64,000 bases of DNA. Origin: Streptomyces sp. NBC_00820. GTDB taxonomy: Bacteria; Actinomycetota; Actinomycetes; Streptomycetales; Streptomycetaceae. The first letter of the stretch is position 1; the number at the start of each line of letters is the position of its first letter. The stretch spans positions 7,056,001 to 7,120,000 of the forward strand of contig NZ_CP108882.1 in the NCBI RefSeq assembly GCF_036347055.1. The letters run 5' to 3'. The translations under genes and the position numbers were made by a program. Below are positions 29,496-37,535 of this stretch, piece by piece. The notes under the pieces were generated by a model, which was given only the letters and a program-made list of their open reading frames with translations, did no database searches and was not told the origin of the DNA.

Positions 29496-30680
29496 ATGGT
29501 GCATACGTCTGATCTCACTCCCGAAATCCGGGCCGCTCTCAGTGAGCAGCGGCCGTATCCCGCCATCACGCTCGTGCTGCCGACCGATCCGGATTTCCCC
29601 TTCAGCGAGAAGAACCGGATCCTGCTGCGCGACCTCGTCACCGAGGCCAAGCGCAAGCTGGCGGACGACCCGGACGTGGGGCGGGAAATGAAGCTGGAAC
29701 TGCGGGACCACCTGCTGGATCCCGCCGTGGTCGAGAACGCGATCGACCCGTTCCACCCCGACGACGCGATGGTCGTCTACCTGGCGGCGAACGAGCCGGT
29801 CCAGGTCTGGCAGATGACCTCGCTCACGGCCGTACAGCCACGCGTCGAGTTCGCCGACTCCTTCCTCACCCGGTACCTGGTGGGCGCCGAGCAGCGGTCC
29901 CGGCCGTACCTCGTCCTGGTCCTCGATCAGGAGATGTGCCGCCTTTACCACGGTTCCGTGAAGCGCCTGGACCAAGTGGAACACCACGGATTCCCGTGCG
30001 CCCCGGAAATTCCGTCGCCCGAGGACGCCATTCCCGGAGCCATTCCGCACTCGGCGCCTTACGAAGGGCACAAAGCGCGGGTCGAGCAGTATCTGCGGCG
30101 GGTCGACAAACGGCTCGGCGACGCGCTCGGCGAGCACTCCGGACTGCCGCTGTTCGTCATCGGCGGCGACAAGATCCTCTCGGCGTTCAAGACCCTCTCC
30201 TCCCACGGCAACCACATCGCGGGAACACTGCCGCTGGCCGGAATGGACAACGTGCGGGCACAGGACCTGATGAAGCGACTGGAGCCGATGCTCGCCGACT
30301 TCCGCGCGAAGCAGGTCGCCGCTGCCGTCTCCGAACTGGCGGAGGCGCAGGGACACGGCAAGTACGCCGGCGGCCCGCTGGAGGTCTGGACGGCCGTCGC
30401 CGACAAGCGGGTGCAGCTCCTCCTGGTGGAAGAGGGCCTGGAACTCGCGGGCCGGATCACCGGGGACGGCCGGCAACTGGAACTGGTCGAGGTGCCCAGA
30501 CCGGTGACCCTGCCGGAGCCGATTCAGGACATCGAACCCCCGGCGCACACGATGGGCGTGGCCACCGACATCGTCGAGCAGCTCGTCGACGCCGCGATCA
30601 GGGCCGACACCCAGGTCCTCTTCGTACCCGACGGGACCCTGCAGGGATCCTTCGGCGTGGCCGCCGTACTGCGGTACTGA
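29496..30680 (+). CDS. Bacterial archaeo-eukaryotic release factor-like protein (baeRF family 3)
   Basis: A 394-residue protein of the baeRF group, relatives of eRF1/Pelota domains. Features: PAITLVLPTDPDF at the N-terminus, AVVENAIDPFHPDDAMVVYLAANE, YLVLVLDQEMCRLYHGS, LPLFVIGGDKILSAF, and the closing segment AIRADTQVLFVPDGTLQGSFGVAAVLRY. In this superfamily the RNase-E-like and L7Ae-like modules suggest action on stalled ribosomes or tRNA, but the bacterial proteins are uncharacterised. The ATG at 29496 precedes the first conserved residues; the upstream frame extension is non-conserved. It ends before a strong terminator. Confidence 0.75.
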   Translation: MVHTSDLTPEIRAALSEQRPYPAITLVLPTDPDFPFSEKNRILLRDLVTEAKRKLADDPDVGREMKLELRDHLLDPAVVENAIDPFHPDDAMVVYLAANEPVQVWQMTSLTAVQPRVEFADSFLTRYLVGAEQRSRPYLVLVLDQEMCRLYHGSVKRLDQVEHHGFPCAPEIPSPEDAIPGAIPHSAPYEGHKARVEQYLRRVDKRLGDALGEHSGLPLFVIGGDKILSAFKTLSSHGNHIAGTLPLAGMDNVRAQDLMKRLEPMLADFRAKQVAAAVSELAEAQGHGKYAGGPLEVWTAVADKRVQLLLVEEGLELAGRITGDGRQLELVEVPRPVTLPEPIQDIEPPAHTMGVATDIVEQLVDAAIRADTQVLFVPDGTLQGSFGVAAVLRY

Positions 30681-30752
30681 GTGCCGCCGCACCGCGGTAA
30701 CCGGCCGGGACCCCATCTCGGGAGACCGGACGGGGACCCCGCGCCGGGACAT

Positions 30753-30793
30753 CATGTGAGGGGGGCCGCTCCAGGAGCGGCCCCCCTCACATG
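30753..30793. terminator. Very strong bidirectional terminator
   Basis: A perfect 20-bp inverted repeat (30753-30772 and 30774-30793) with a nominal 1-nt centre, so 17-18 bp can pair around a small loop. It sits between two convergent genes, the baeRF protein and the hypothetical at 30809, and closes both. Confidence 0.92.
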
Positions 30794-30808
30794 CGCGCGG
30801 CTACGCGG

Positions 30809-31453
30809 CTAGCCTTCCGCCGCCGCCTCCTGGATGTCGCGTTTCGCGTGCCCCAGCACCTCGTCCATGTCCCCGAGTCCCGCGTCGAGCCGCTCCGCCC
30901 GCGGCGCGGCCTCCTGGAGCCACGCCAGGGTGGCCAGCGCGAGGTCGACGGCCTTCTTCCGCTCGCCGTCCCCGAACAGTTCCTCGATCTTGTACGCGAC
31001 ACCGGCGAGCGTCTCGGCATCGGTGTCCGGCACCAGACACCCCTCCAGACCGGGCGGACAGGGCGTCCGCTCCCGGGACTCGCGCAGGGCGGTGACGACC
31101 GCGGGGTCCGCGCTGTACCGGTCGAGGAGTCCCATCAGGACGTACAGCCGCGCCGCCAGCCGCGGCAGCCCCGGGTACCGGTCCAGCCAGCCCATCAGCT
31201 TGCGCTGCCCGCCCAGGTACGCGACGACCTGCGCCAGCTCCTCGGTCGGCGTGTTCGACAGGGCGTAGTGGAACGGCAGGACCCGCGCCACCTCGTCGGC
31301 GAGCGTGGCCTTGCCCTGCTGGTCCAGCCCGCCCGAGACGAACCGCGCGACCAGTTCGCCGTCCAGCCCGAACCCGGGCGGCGCCGACCGGTCCCGTGAA
31401 CTGTGCGAGGAGTCGTGGCGCAGCCGCAGGAGCTCATCGGCGATCTTGCTCAT
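30809..31453 (-). CDS. Hypothetical helical protein divergent from the Fxs operon
   Basis: A 214-residue soluble protein that I do not recognise. It starts MSKIADELLRLRHDSSHSS and is alpha-helical throughout, with DEVARVLPFHYALSNTPTEEL, QRKLMGWLDRYPGLPRLAARL and a C-terminal helical pair (KKAVDLALATLAWLQEAAP, MDEVLGHAKRDIQEAAAEG). A central CPPGLEGC holds two Cys. It is divergently transcribed from the RiPP precursor across a 339-bp gap and may belong to that system. The start is ATG 31453; GTG 31468 is possible. Confidence 0.65.
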   Translation of the reverse strand: MSKIADELLRLRHDSSHSSRDRSAPPGFGLDGELVARFVSGGLDQQGKATLADEVARVLPFHYALSNTPTEELAQVVAYLGGQRKLMGWLDRYPGLPRLAARLYVLMGLLDRYSADPAVVTALRESRERTPCPPGLEGCLVPDTDAETLAGVAYKIEELFGDGERKKAVDLALATLAWLQEAAPRAERLDAGLGDMDEVLGHAKRDIQEAAAEG

Positions 31454-31792
31454 CGGTTTCTCGTGCACGGAATCTCCCGCAGGCCAAGACGTCGCTGTTC
31501 CCGGACGCCCGCAGCCGGGACACACGAGGTGCCGTGAACAGCCGCCCGGAGCAGGCATCAAGACTGTCCCGCCCGAGCGCGGGGAGTAAGCGTGAGTTGG
31601 GCCAGCCGGGCTATGCGGCCGCCGGGGCGCTCCTCGTCGCGGGGCCGCGTGGACAGCGGACTCGCCTGAGGTGGAAGGGCCGTTGGAGGCTCGGACGGTG
31701 GCGGCTGGCTCTACGATTGCCACGTCGCCGTGTCGCCCAGGGCGCGATCCGGCACAGCCACGTCCGCAGTGGCTGATCGCGGAGGGAGCACC
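31454..31792. promoter_or_regulatory. Divergent control region of the Fxs operon
   Basis: 339 bp without a supported gene. A TACGAT -10-like box at 31712-31717 lies about 76 nt before the precursor start, but no convincing -35 was found at normal spacing. GGAGGGAG at 31781-31788 is the precursor ribosome binding site. No long inverted repeat was seen. Confidence 0.4.
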
Positions 31793-31996
31793 GTGTCGAA
31801 TCTCCGGCTGGACGACCACTTCGTGGCCGACGGCCCCGGTCAGGCCGTCCGGTCGTGTCCCGCCGCCGACGGGGGCCGGGAGCCGCTGGACCAGGGCCTG
31901 GACCATCCGGTGCTGACGGAGGTGCTGCGCCACCTGCTGGAGCGGGAGAAGCGGTCGGCGGGCCGGCCGATCGCGTACTACGAGGACAGTCCCTGA
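31793..31996 (+). CDS. fxsA: FxsA-like RiPP precursor peptide (atypical YYEDSP C-terminus)
   Basis: A 67-residue peptide with a GTG start behind GGAGGGAG. The leader contains an amphipathic helix HPVLTEVLRHLLE, the segment that resembles the leader helix of FxSxx-COOH precursors. The core ends GRPIAYYEDSP-COOH. Classical FxsA ends F-x-S-x-x; here an aromatic-x-acidic triad Tyr-Glu-Asp sits at the equivalent distance from the terminus. Three-residue aromatic-X-X cyclophanes are what this enzyme family makes, so Tyr-Glu-Asp (or Tyr-Tyr-Glu) is the probable ring. The stop is one base before the maturase start. Its size, position and partner make a precursor role likely. Confidence 0.75.
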   Translation: MSNLRLDDHFVADGPGQAVRSCPAADGGREPLDQGLDHPVLTEVLRHLLEREKRSAGRPIAYYEDSP

Positions 31997-31997
31997 G

Positions 31998-33263
31998 GTG
32001 AGACACGGTCCGGAGGGGGGAGCGGGGGCTTCGGCGGACGTGCACGCGTCGGCTCCGTGGCCGCACCGGCTGCTGGACGTGCCCGCCCTGCGCCGCGCGG
32101 GTACCGCGCCGGTGCCCTTCCACCAGTTCGTCCTGAAACTGAACAGCCGCTGCAACCTGCTCTGCACGTACTGCTACGTGTACAACGCGGCGGACGCCTC
32201 CTGGCGGGGCCGGCCCGTCCGGGTCGCCGAGGACGTGCTCGAACGCAGTGCCGAACGGATCGGTGAACACGTCGCCGCCCACGGCCTGCGGCGGATCCGC
32301 GTCGAACTGCACGGCGGCGAACCGCTGCTGGGCGGTGTGGAGACGGCCCTGCGGCAGGTCCGCGAGGTCCGCGCCGCGGTGCGGGCGGCCGCCGGAGCAC
32401 CGTGCGAGGTGCAGGTCAGCGTGCAGACGAACGGCACCCTCCTGACCGCCGACACCGTACGGCGGCTGGCGGAGGCCGGCGTCCGGGTCGGCGTCAGCCT
32501 CGACGGCGGCCGCCCCGAGCACAACAAGCGGCGCGTCGACCACGCCGGGCGGCCCGCCTGGGAGGCCGCCACCCGCGGCCTCACCACGCTGGCCCGCCAC
32601 CCCGAGGCCTACGCCGGCATCCTGTGCACCATCGACCTCGACCTGGACCCCGAGGACGTCTACGACTCCCTGACGGCGTTCCGTCCCCCGGCCCTCGACC
32701 TGCTCCTGCCGCACGCGAACTGGGCGTCACCGCCCCCCGGCAAGGGCCCCTCCAGCGCCGGCTCGGCGCCCTACGGCGAATGGCTCGCCCGCGCCTTCGA
32801 CCGCTGGTTCGACGGCGACCGCCACCACATCCGGATCCGGCTCTTCACCGAGATCATCGGCCTGCTCCTCGGATTCCCGAGCGGCGCGGAGGCGGTCGGG
32901 CTCTCCCCGGTCGCGGCCGTCCTGGTGGAGACGGACGGCACCATCGAGCAGGTGGACTCCCTCAAGGCGGCCTACCCGCAGGCGCCTTCGACCGGAATGG
33001 ACGTCTTCCGCGACAGCTTCGACGACGTGCTGGAGCACCCGGGCATCGTGGCACGGCAGTTGGGCATGCGGGCGCTCGCCGAGGAGTGTCTGGACTGCCC
33101 GCTGGTGCGCGTCTGCGGAGGGGGCCACTACGCCCACCGCTACCGCGAGGGAAGCGGCTTTCGCGACAGGTCGGTCTACTGCGCGGATCTCGCGCTGCTC
33201 ATCAGACACATCGCGCGAAGAATCGAACCGGTTCTGCGCTCAGGTCCGCTCTTGCCCGATTGA
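31998..33263 (+). CDS. fxsB: FxsB-type cyclophane-forming radical SAM/SPASM peptide maturase
   Basis: A 421-residue radical SAM enzyme. The [4Fe-4S]-SAM cluster motif C52-N-L-L-C56-T-Y-C59-Y is complete, with HGGEPLL and VQTNGTLL strands behind it. The C-terminal Cys-rich SPASM-like region begins at Cys364 (CLDCPLVRVC, then GGGHYAHRY and a final YC). Family members crosslink an aromatic side chain to a residue two positions on, producing a strained ring. The GTG start is separated by one base from the precursor stop. First enzyme of the 16-kb operon. Modification of the atypical core is inferred from position. Confidence 0.9.
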   Translation: MRHGPEGGAGASADVHASAPWPHRLLDVPALRRAGTAPVPFHQFVLKLNSRCNLLCTYCYVYNAADASWRGRPVRVAEDVLERSAERIGEHVAAHGLRRIRVELHGGEPLLGGVETALRQVREVRAAVRAAAGAPCEVQVSVQTNGTLLTADTVRRLAEAGVRVGVSLDGGRPEHNKRRVDHAGRPAWEAATRGLTTLARHPEAYAGILCTIDLDLDPEDVYDSLTAFRPPALDLLLPHANWASPPPGKGPSSAGSAPYGEWLARAFDRWFDGDRHHIRIRLFTEIIGLLLGFPSGAEAVGLSPVAAVLVETDGTIEQVDSLKAAYPQAPSTGMDVFRDSFDDVLEHPGIVARQLGMRALAEECLDCPLVRVCGGGHYAHRYREGSGFRDRSVYCADLALLIRHIARRIEPVLRSGPLLPD

Positions 33264-33309
33264 ACCGGTTCTCATTGCACGGCAGTTGAAGCCGCGTCAG
33301 AATCTTGTC

Positions 33310-34200
33310 GTGAGCACTGGCGGGGGAGCGTCCGCGGCGGAGCACGTCTGGCGGGCACAGAGCATATGGTCACAGGCTGCCGACCGGCACAAGGCGGCGA
33401 TCGGCAGGGCGCGTACGGCCACGCTGTGCGCGGTCGTCGCCGCGGGCGCGTGCGGTGCCGCGGCCGCGCAGGTCATGCCGCTGTCCTCGTGGGCCGGCCG
33501 GGCGCTCGCCTTCCTGGCCCTCCTGGCGGCGGGGCTGGCCCCCCTCCTGGCCCGGGGCGCCGCCCCCGACCGGGTACGGGAGTGGACCCGGCTGCGCTCG
33601 GTGGCCGAGGAACTCAAGAGCCAGACGTACGTCTGTCTCGCCCGGGTCGCGCAGTACCGGGCGCCCGAGGGACGTGACGCGGAGCTGCGCCGCCGTACCG
33701 ACGCCGTGCTCGCCGCCGCCGCCGACCTGGAGCACGTCACCAGCGGCGTCCGCCCGGCCGCCCGCCCCCTGCCCCCGGTCACCTCCATCGCCACGTACGT
33801 CGACGGACGGCTGCGGCCCCAACTCGACGGCTACTACCGCCCGAAGGCCGACGAGATGGCCGGCCGGGCCCGGCTCGTGGAGCGGTGGGGGCAGGCGCTG
33901 GCGGTCCTCTCCGTGGTGCTCGGCGCCGTGGCCGGGGCGTTCGCGGTGGAGCGGGCGGCCGCCTGGATCCCCGTCGTCGCCGCGGTCTCGGCCGCCGTCG
34001 TGTCGCACGGCGCGTCGGCGCGCTATGTGGCCCAGCAGGTCGAGTTCGGCAGGACCGCGGGCGAACTGGAGCGGCTGCTGCGGTGGTGGGAGCAGTGCGG
34101 CCCGGCGACGGATGCGGAGGCCGACCGGCTGGCCGAGCGGACGGAACACGTCGTCTCGGTGCAGAACGAGGGCTGGATGGCCAAGTGGATCGCGGACTGA
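33310..34200 (+). CDS. SLATT/DUF4231-like membrane protein
   Basis: A 296-residue protein with two pairs of hydrophobic helices (about 36-80 and 193-234), each followed by a long basic helix. The arrangement ARTATLCAVVAAGACG, LAFLALLAAGLAPLLA, then WTRLRSVAEELKSQTYVCLA, and the C-terminal YVAQQVEFGRTAGELERLLRWWE resembles SLATT domains. Those are pore-forming effectors in nucleotide-second-messenger and NLR-like systems. It precedes a TIR gene, which strengthens a conflict-system role. Starts are uncertain: GTG 33310 and TTG 33286 are both weakly supported by ribosome sites. Confidence 0.7.
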   Translation: MSTGGGASAAEHVWRAQSIWSQAADRHKAAIGRARTATLCAVVAAGACGAAAAQVMPLSSWAGRALAFLALLAAGLAPLLARGAAPDRVREWTRLRSVAEELKSQTYVCLARVAQYRAPEGRDAELRRRTDAVLAAAADLEHVTSGVRPAARPLPPVTSIATYVDGRLRPQLDGYYRPKADEMAGRARLVERWGQALAVLSVVLGAVAGAFAVERAAAWIPVVAAVSAAVVSHGASARYVAQQVEFGRTAGELERLLRWWEQCGPATDAEADRLAERTEHVVSVQNEGWMAKWIAD

Positions 34201-34213
34201 AGGCGGGGCGAGG

Positions 34214-35470
34214 GTGGTCAAGGTGTTCATCAGCCACAGCACCAGCTCGGACGACGAGATCGCCCTGGTACGGGACGCCCTCGCCAAGGGCCTGGACGCC
34301 CGGAACCACACCGTGCTGCTGGACGAGCGCATCCAGGAGCCGGGCCGCCCCTGGCAGTTGAAGCTCGCGAGGCTCCTCGGCGAGTGCGACGCGGCCCTCG
34401 TCCTGGTCAACGAGGCCGCCCTCGCCTCGTCCTGGGTGCGCCGCGAGACCAACATCCTGCACTGGCGCAAGACGTTGTACCCCGGCATGGTGCTGGTCAC
34501 CGTGCTGGTGGGCGGCGTGAGTGCCGGACAGCTGAGGGCCTCCGAGCTGCGCTACCTCGCCGACGACGACGTCGAGCGGATCAGGGCCTGGACGAAGGAC
34601 GAGGTCGACCGGCTGGTCCAGCGGTTTCCCCAGGTCCGCCGGATCTGGGACGACGCCGTCAGCGCCTGGCTCGACGACATCGGCATCCAGCTCAGGGAGA
34701 TCAAGGACGAGTCGATCTTCGCCAGGATCGCCCGGGAACTGGACGTCCCCGAGGAGGAACTCGTCGAACTCGTCCCCGGACTCGCCCCCGTGCTGCTCGC
34801 CTCCCAGATGCTCGACACGCACGATGTCGTCAAACTCGGCAACGCGGTGCTGGTGGCCCGCAGGGGCGGTCTGGAGCGGGACCGGGTGGGCCAGTTGGCG
34901 ACGATGATCCTGCCGGTCTGGGTCGACCGCGACGAGGCCAGGCGCATCGTGCGCGAGACCGACGGTTCCGTACGCCGTGTCGTCATCCTGAACGTGGACA
35001 GTCCCGAGATCGGCAAGCAGTACCTCGACCGGGCGTTCTGCGTCGACAACCGGAGCTACTACGTCGCCACGGCGGCGGGACGTCCGCCCGGCGACGAGAA
35101 CCCGGAGGACTACCTCCTGGAGCAGTGCGAGCTGGCGGTCAAGGACCGGATCGGCATGGACCCGTACCAGGAGCTCGGCAGGCCGAAGGAGCCGCGGAAC
35201 TTCGGACGCCTCTTCCTGGTGCTGGACGTCAAGCGCTGCGACCTGGCCATGGTGCACCGGGTGATCGCCCGGCTGCACGAGAAGGTGCCGTGGGTGCACG
35301 TCCTGGTCATTCCCGGCCGGGGTGTCGACGTACGGGAGCGCTGGCCGGGAAGTCCCGACGAAGTGCTGGTTCTGGACCCGCCGTTCGAGGCGAGTCATGA
35401 GATTCTGGTCAAGGCTGTCATGCGACGCGTGGACGAGTGCGTGCAACCGATCCGCAGGGGGGCGTGGTGA
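34214..35470 (+). CDS. TIR-domain protein with intact catalytic signature
   Basis: A 418-residue protein. TIR domain at about 1-115: VKVFISHSTSSDDE, LLDERIQEPG, CDAALVLVNEAALASSWVRRE. Glu78 in W-V-R-R-E occupies the catalytic position of NAD-cleaving TIRs (compare WVHKE in SARM1). Residues 120-170 form a linker with ERIRAWTKDEVDRLVQRFPQ. The rest is an alpha/beta domain that I do not recognise, including WVDRDEARRIVRETDGSVRRVVILNVD and HRVIARLHEKVPWVHVLVIPG. It could be the NADase effector of the operon. The GTG start is 13 nt after the SLATT stop; the next gene overlaps it by four bases. Confidence 0.85.
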   Translation: MVKVFISHSTSSDDEIALVRDALAKGLDARNHTVLLDERIQEPGRPWQLKLARLLGECDAALVLVNEAALASSWVRRETNILHWRKTLYPGMVLVTVLVGGVSAGQLRASELRYLADDDVERIRAWTKDEVDRLVQRFPQVRRIWDDAVSAWLDDIGIQLREIKDESIFARIARELDVPEEELVELVPGLAPVLLASQMLDTHDVVKLGNAVLVARRGGLERDRVGQLATMILPVWVDRDEARRIVRETDGSVRRVVILNVDSPEIGKQYLDRAFCVDNRSYYVATAAGRPPGDENPEDYLLEQCELAVKDRIGMDPYQELGRPKEPRNFGRLFLVLDVKRCDLAMVHRVIARLHEKVPWVHVLVIPGRGVDVRERWPGSPDEVLVLDPPFEASHEILVKAVMRRVDECVQPIRRGAW

Positions 35471-36564
35471 GTCAGAAGAAGACCGGTGCGCAAGAGCAGA
35501 CCACTCCGCGAGAAGAACAGACCGCCTCGCGAGAAGAGCGGGCCGACGCCCCGGCGGGAGACGCCTGGCTCGACACCCCCGACCGCGGTGACGGCCGTGT
35601 CTATGTGATGGCGTCCGAACTGGACTTCGCCGTGAAGGTCGCCCTTGCCACCGGACGGCCCCTGCTGCTGCGCGGCATGCCGGGATCCGGCAAGTCCTCC
35701 CTGGCGCCGTACATCGCCCGCCAACTGGGCTGGCGGTACTACGTGCACGTGGTCACCTACCGTACCCAGCCGCGCGAACTGCTCTGGAGCTTCGACAGCG
35801 TCCGCAGGCTCGGCGACGCCCAGGTCGCCGCGCGGCACGGCGAGAGGCTGGACAACGCCGGCTACGTCCAGCCCGGCGTCCTGTGGTGGGCGCTCGCCCC
35901 GGAGTCGGCCCGCAGGCGCGGCCGGCCCGAGGGCACCGAGGTCGGCGACCCCTGCCCGGACCCGTTCGAGAAGATCAACGCCGACCGCAGCCCCGACCAC
36001 GCCGTGGTCCTCATCGACGAGATCGACAAGGCCGACCCAGACGTGCCGAACAGCCTTCTCGTCCCGCTGGGTTCACACCGGTTCGTCGTCGCGGAGATCA
36101 ACGCGGAGATCCACACCGAACAGGCGGCCCCCGCGGCGGACCCCACCGCGGAGAACAGCACGGAGAGCGCCGCGGAGAACGCGCACCGCGCCCGGCACCT
36201 CGTGGTGCTCACGACCAACGAGGAACGCGAGCTGCCCCAGGCCCTGTTGCGGCGCTGCGTCGTGCACGTCCTGCCGGAGCACGACAAGGACATGCTCGTC
36301 CAGATCGCCAGGGAACACATGGCCGACTGGCCGGGCGAGGTGACCCCGGCCGACGAGGAACTGGCCGAGGCGGTCGCAGACAACCTGATGAAGGTACGCG
36401 AACAGGCCGACAAACAGGACGTACGACGCCCCAGCACGGCCGAGTACCTCGACGCCCTGCTCGCCTGCCGCTCCCTGGGCATCCGCCCCGGCGACGACGA
36501 ATGGCAGCTGCTGACCCGGAACGTGCTGATCAAACCGCAGCAGATGGCCGGTGACCCCACATGA
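35467..36564 (+). CDS. MoxR-type AAA+ ATPase
   Basis: A 365-residue AAA+ protein. A charged N-terminal 40-residue tail is followed by Walker A GMPGSGKSS (Lys76), then YRTQPRELLWSFDSVRRLGDAQ, which is typical of MoxR helix 2 insert proteins. Walker B is VVLIDEIDKADPDVPNSLLVPLG, sensor 1 is LTTNEERELPQALLRRC. It should form a hexamer remodelling a client, usually with a vWA partner, and the next gene encodes one. GTG start overlaps the TIR stop; its own stop overlaps the next ATG. A low-complexity Ala/Glu/Asn insert lies after the HRFVVAEINAEI strand. Confidence 0.9.
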   Translation: MSQKKTGAQEQTTPREEQTASREERADAPAGDAWLDTPDRGDGRVYVMASELDFAVKVALATGRPLLLRGMPGSGKSSLAPYIARQLGWRYYVHVVTYRTQPRELLWSFDSVRRLGDAQVAARHGERLDNAGYVQPGVLWWALAPESARRRGRPEGTEVGDPCPDPFEKINADRSPDHAVVLIDEIDKADPDVPNSLLVPLGSHRFVVAEINAEIHTEQAAPAADPTAENSTESAAENAHRARHLVVLTTNEERELPQALLRRCVVHVLPEHDKDMLVQIAREHMADWPGEVTPADEELAEAVADNLMKVREQADKQDVRRPSTAEYLDALLACRSLGIRPGDDEWQLLTRNVLIKPQQMAGDPT

Positions 36565-37535
36565 CGGGGGAGGCCTGGCTCGCGGACGTGGCCCGGGCCG
36601 CCCGGGCGCTCGGCACCCGCTCCCCGGAGGACTTCGCACGGATCGCCGCGCTGCTGGGCATGGGCGGCCCGCCGGCCCAGCCACCCCGGACGAGCCGCGA
36701 GGAACCCGAACCGGACATCCCCGCCTGGCAGGCCCCCGCCCACGAGAAGGACCCCGCACGGTCACGGACGGACACCGACCCACCGGTCTTCCGCCGCCGA
36801 GACCAGTCCGCCCGCTCCACCACGGTCACGGTCCTCGTCCCCGCCGAAGACGCGGACCGCCGCTCCCCCTACAGCTGGACCACACCCTCGCTGGCCCGCC
36901 CCCGCGAACGGGGCGAAGCGGCCCGGCGACCCGCCCACCTGCCCCTGCTCGCACCGCGCTCCACCGCCGCGCTGCTCACCATGCTGCTGTCCAGGGTCAC
37001 CCCCGAGGGCGAACTCGACGTCGACCGCGCCACGGAGGAACTCGCCCGCGCCCGCCCGCTGACCGCCATCCCCCGGCTGCCGCTGTCCACACTCCGCTAC
37101 GGCGTGCAGATCCTCGCCGACACCTCCGGCGCGATGGAGCCCTTCGCCCGGGACGTGGACGACGTGATCACCCACGTCCGCGCCCTCGCCGGGGTCGCCG
37201 GCACCCAGGTGCTGCGCTTCGCCGACGTACCCCTGCGCGGCGCGGGTCCCGGCTCCCGGGCCACGTGGGAGCGGCCGTACCGGCCGCCCCGGCCCGGCGT
37301 GCGGGTGCTGATCCTCTCCGACCTCGGAGCCGGCGGCCCCACGCTGAACCCCTGGCGCGCCACCGAACAGGAGTGGCGCAGGACGATCGACCTCATCCGC
37401 CGGCGCGGCTGCGAACCCGTCGCCCTCGTGCCGCTGCCCGAGCGGCACTGGCCGAGCTGGGCACGCCTGCTGCTGCCCGTGCTGACCTGGGACCGTGGGA
37501 CCACCGTCGGCAAGGCGCTGGGGGCCCGGCGTTGA
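36561..37535 (+). CDS. vWA-like partner of the MoxR ATPase
   Basis: A 324-residue protein. The first 130 residues are Pro/Arg-rich and probably disordered after a short helix (WLADVARAARALG). From about residue 185 a von Willebrand A-like fold appears: QILADTSGAMEPFARDVDDV contains a degenerate MIDAS DxSxx, followed by TQVLRFADVPL and VRVLILSDLGAGGPT. It is translationally coupled on both sides. MoxR-vWA-third-partner trios are a described class of ATP-dependent conflict systems; here the third partner seems fused to the first FxsT protein downstream. Confidence 0.75.
   Translation: MTGEAWLADVARAARALGTRSPEDFARIAALLGMGGPPAQPPRTSREEPEPDIPAWQAPAHEKDPARSRTDTDPPVFRRRDQSARSTTVTVLVPAEDADRRSPYSWTTPSLARPRERGEAARRPAHLPLLAPRSTAALLTMLLSRVTPEGELDVDRATEELARARPLTAIPRLPLSTLRYGVQILADTSGAMEPFARDVDDVITHVRALAGVAGTQVLRFADVPLRGAGPGSRATWERPYRPPRPGVRVLILSDLGAGGPTLNPWRATEQEWRRTIDLIRRRGCEPVALVPLPERHWPSWARLLLPVLTWDRGTTVGKALGARR

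Noticed and set aside
34214..35470. Naming the stand-alone TIR protein FxsC
   Set aside because: FxsC proteins as I recall them begin with a different TIR-like motif (FFLSYA type). This one reads VFISHS and has a different C-terminal domain, so no symbol was given.
36551..37531. Extension of FxsT 1 into the vWA gene
   Set aside because: Frame overlap only. Conserved sequence begins after the TTG at 37532, and the vWA frame has the recognisable fold.
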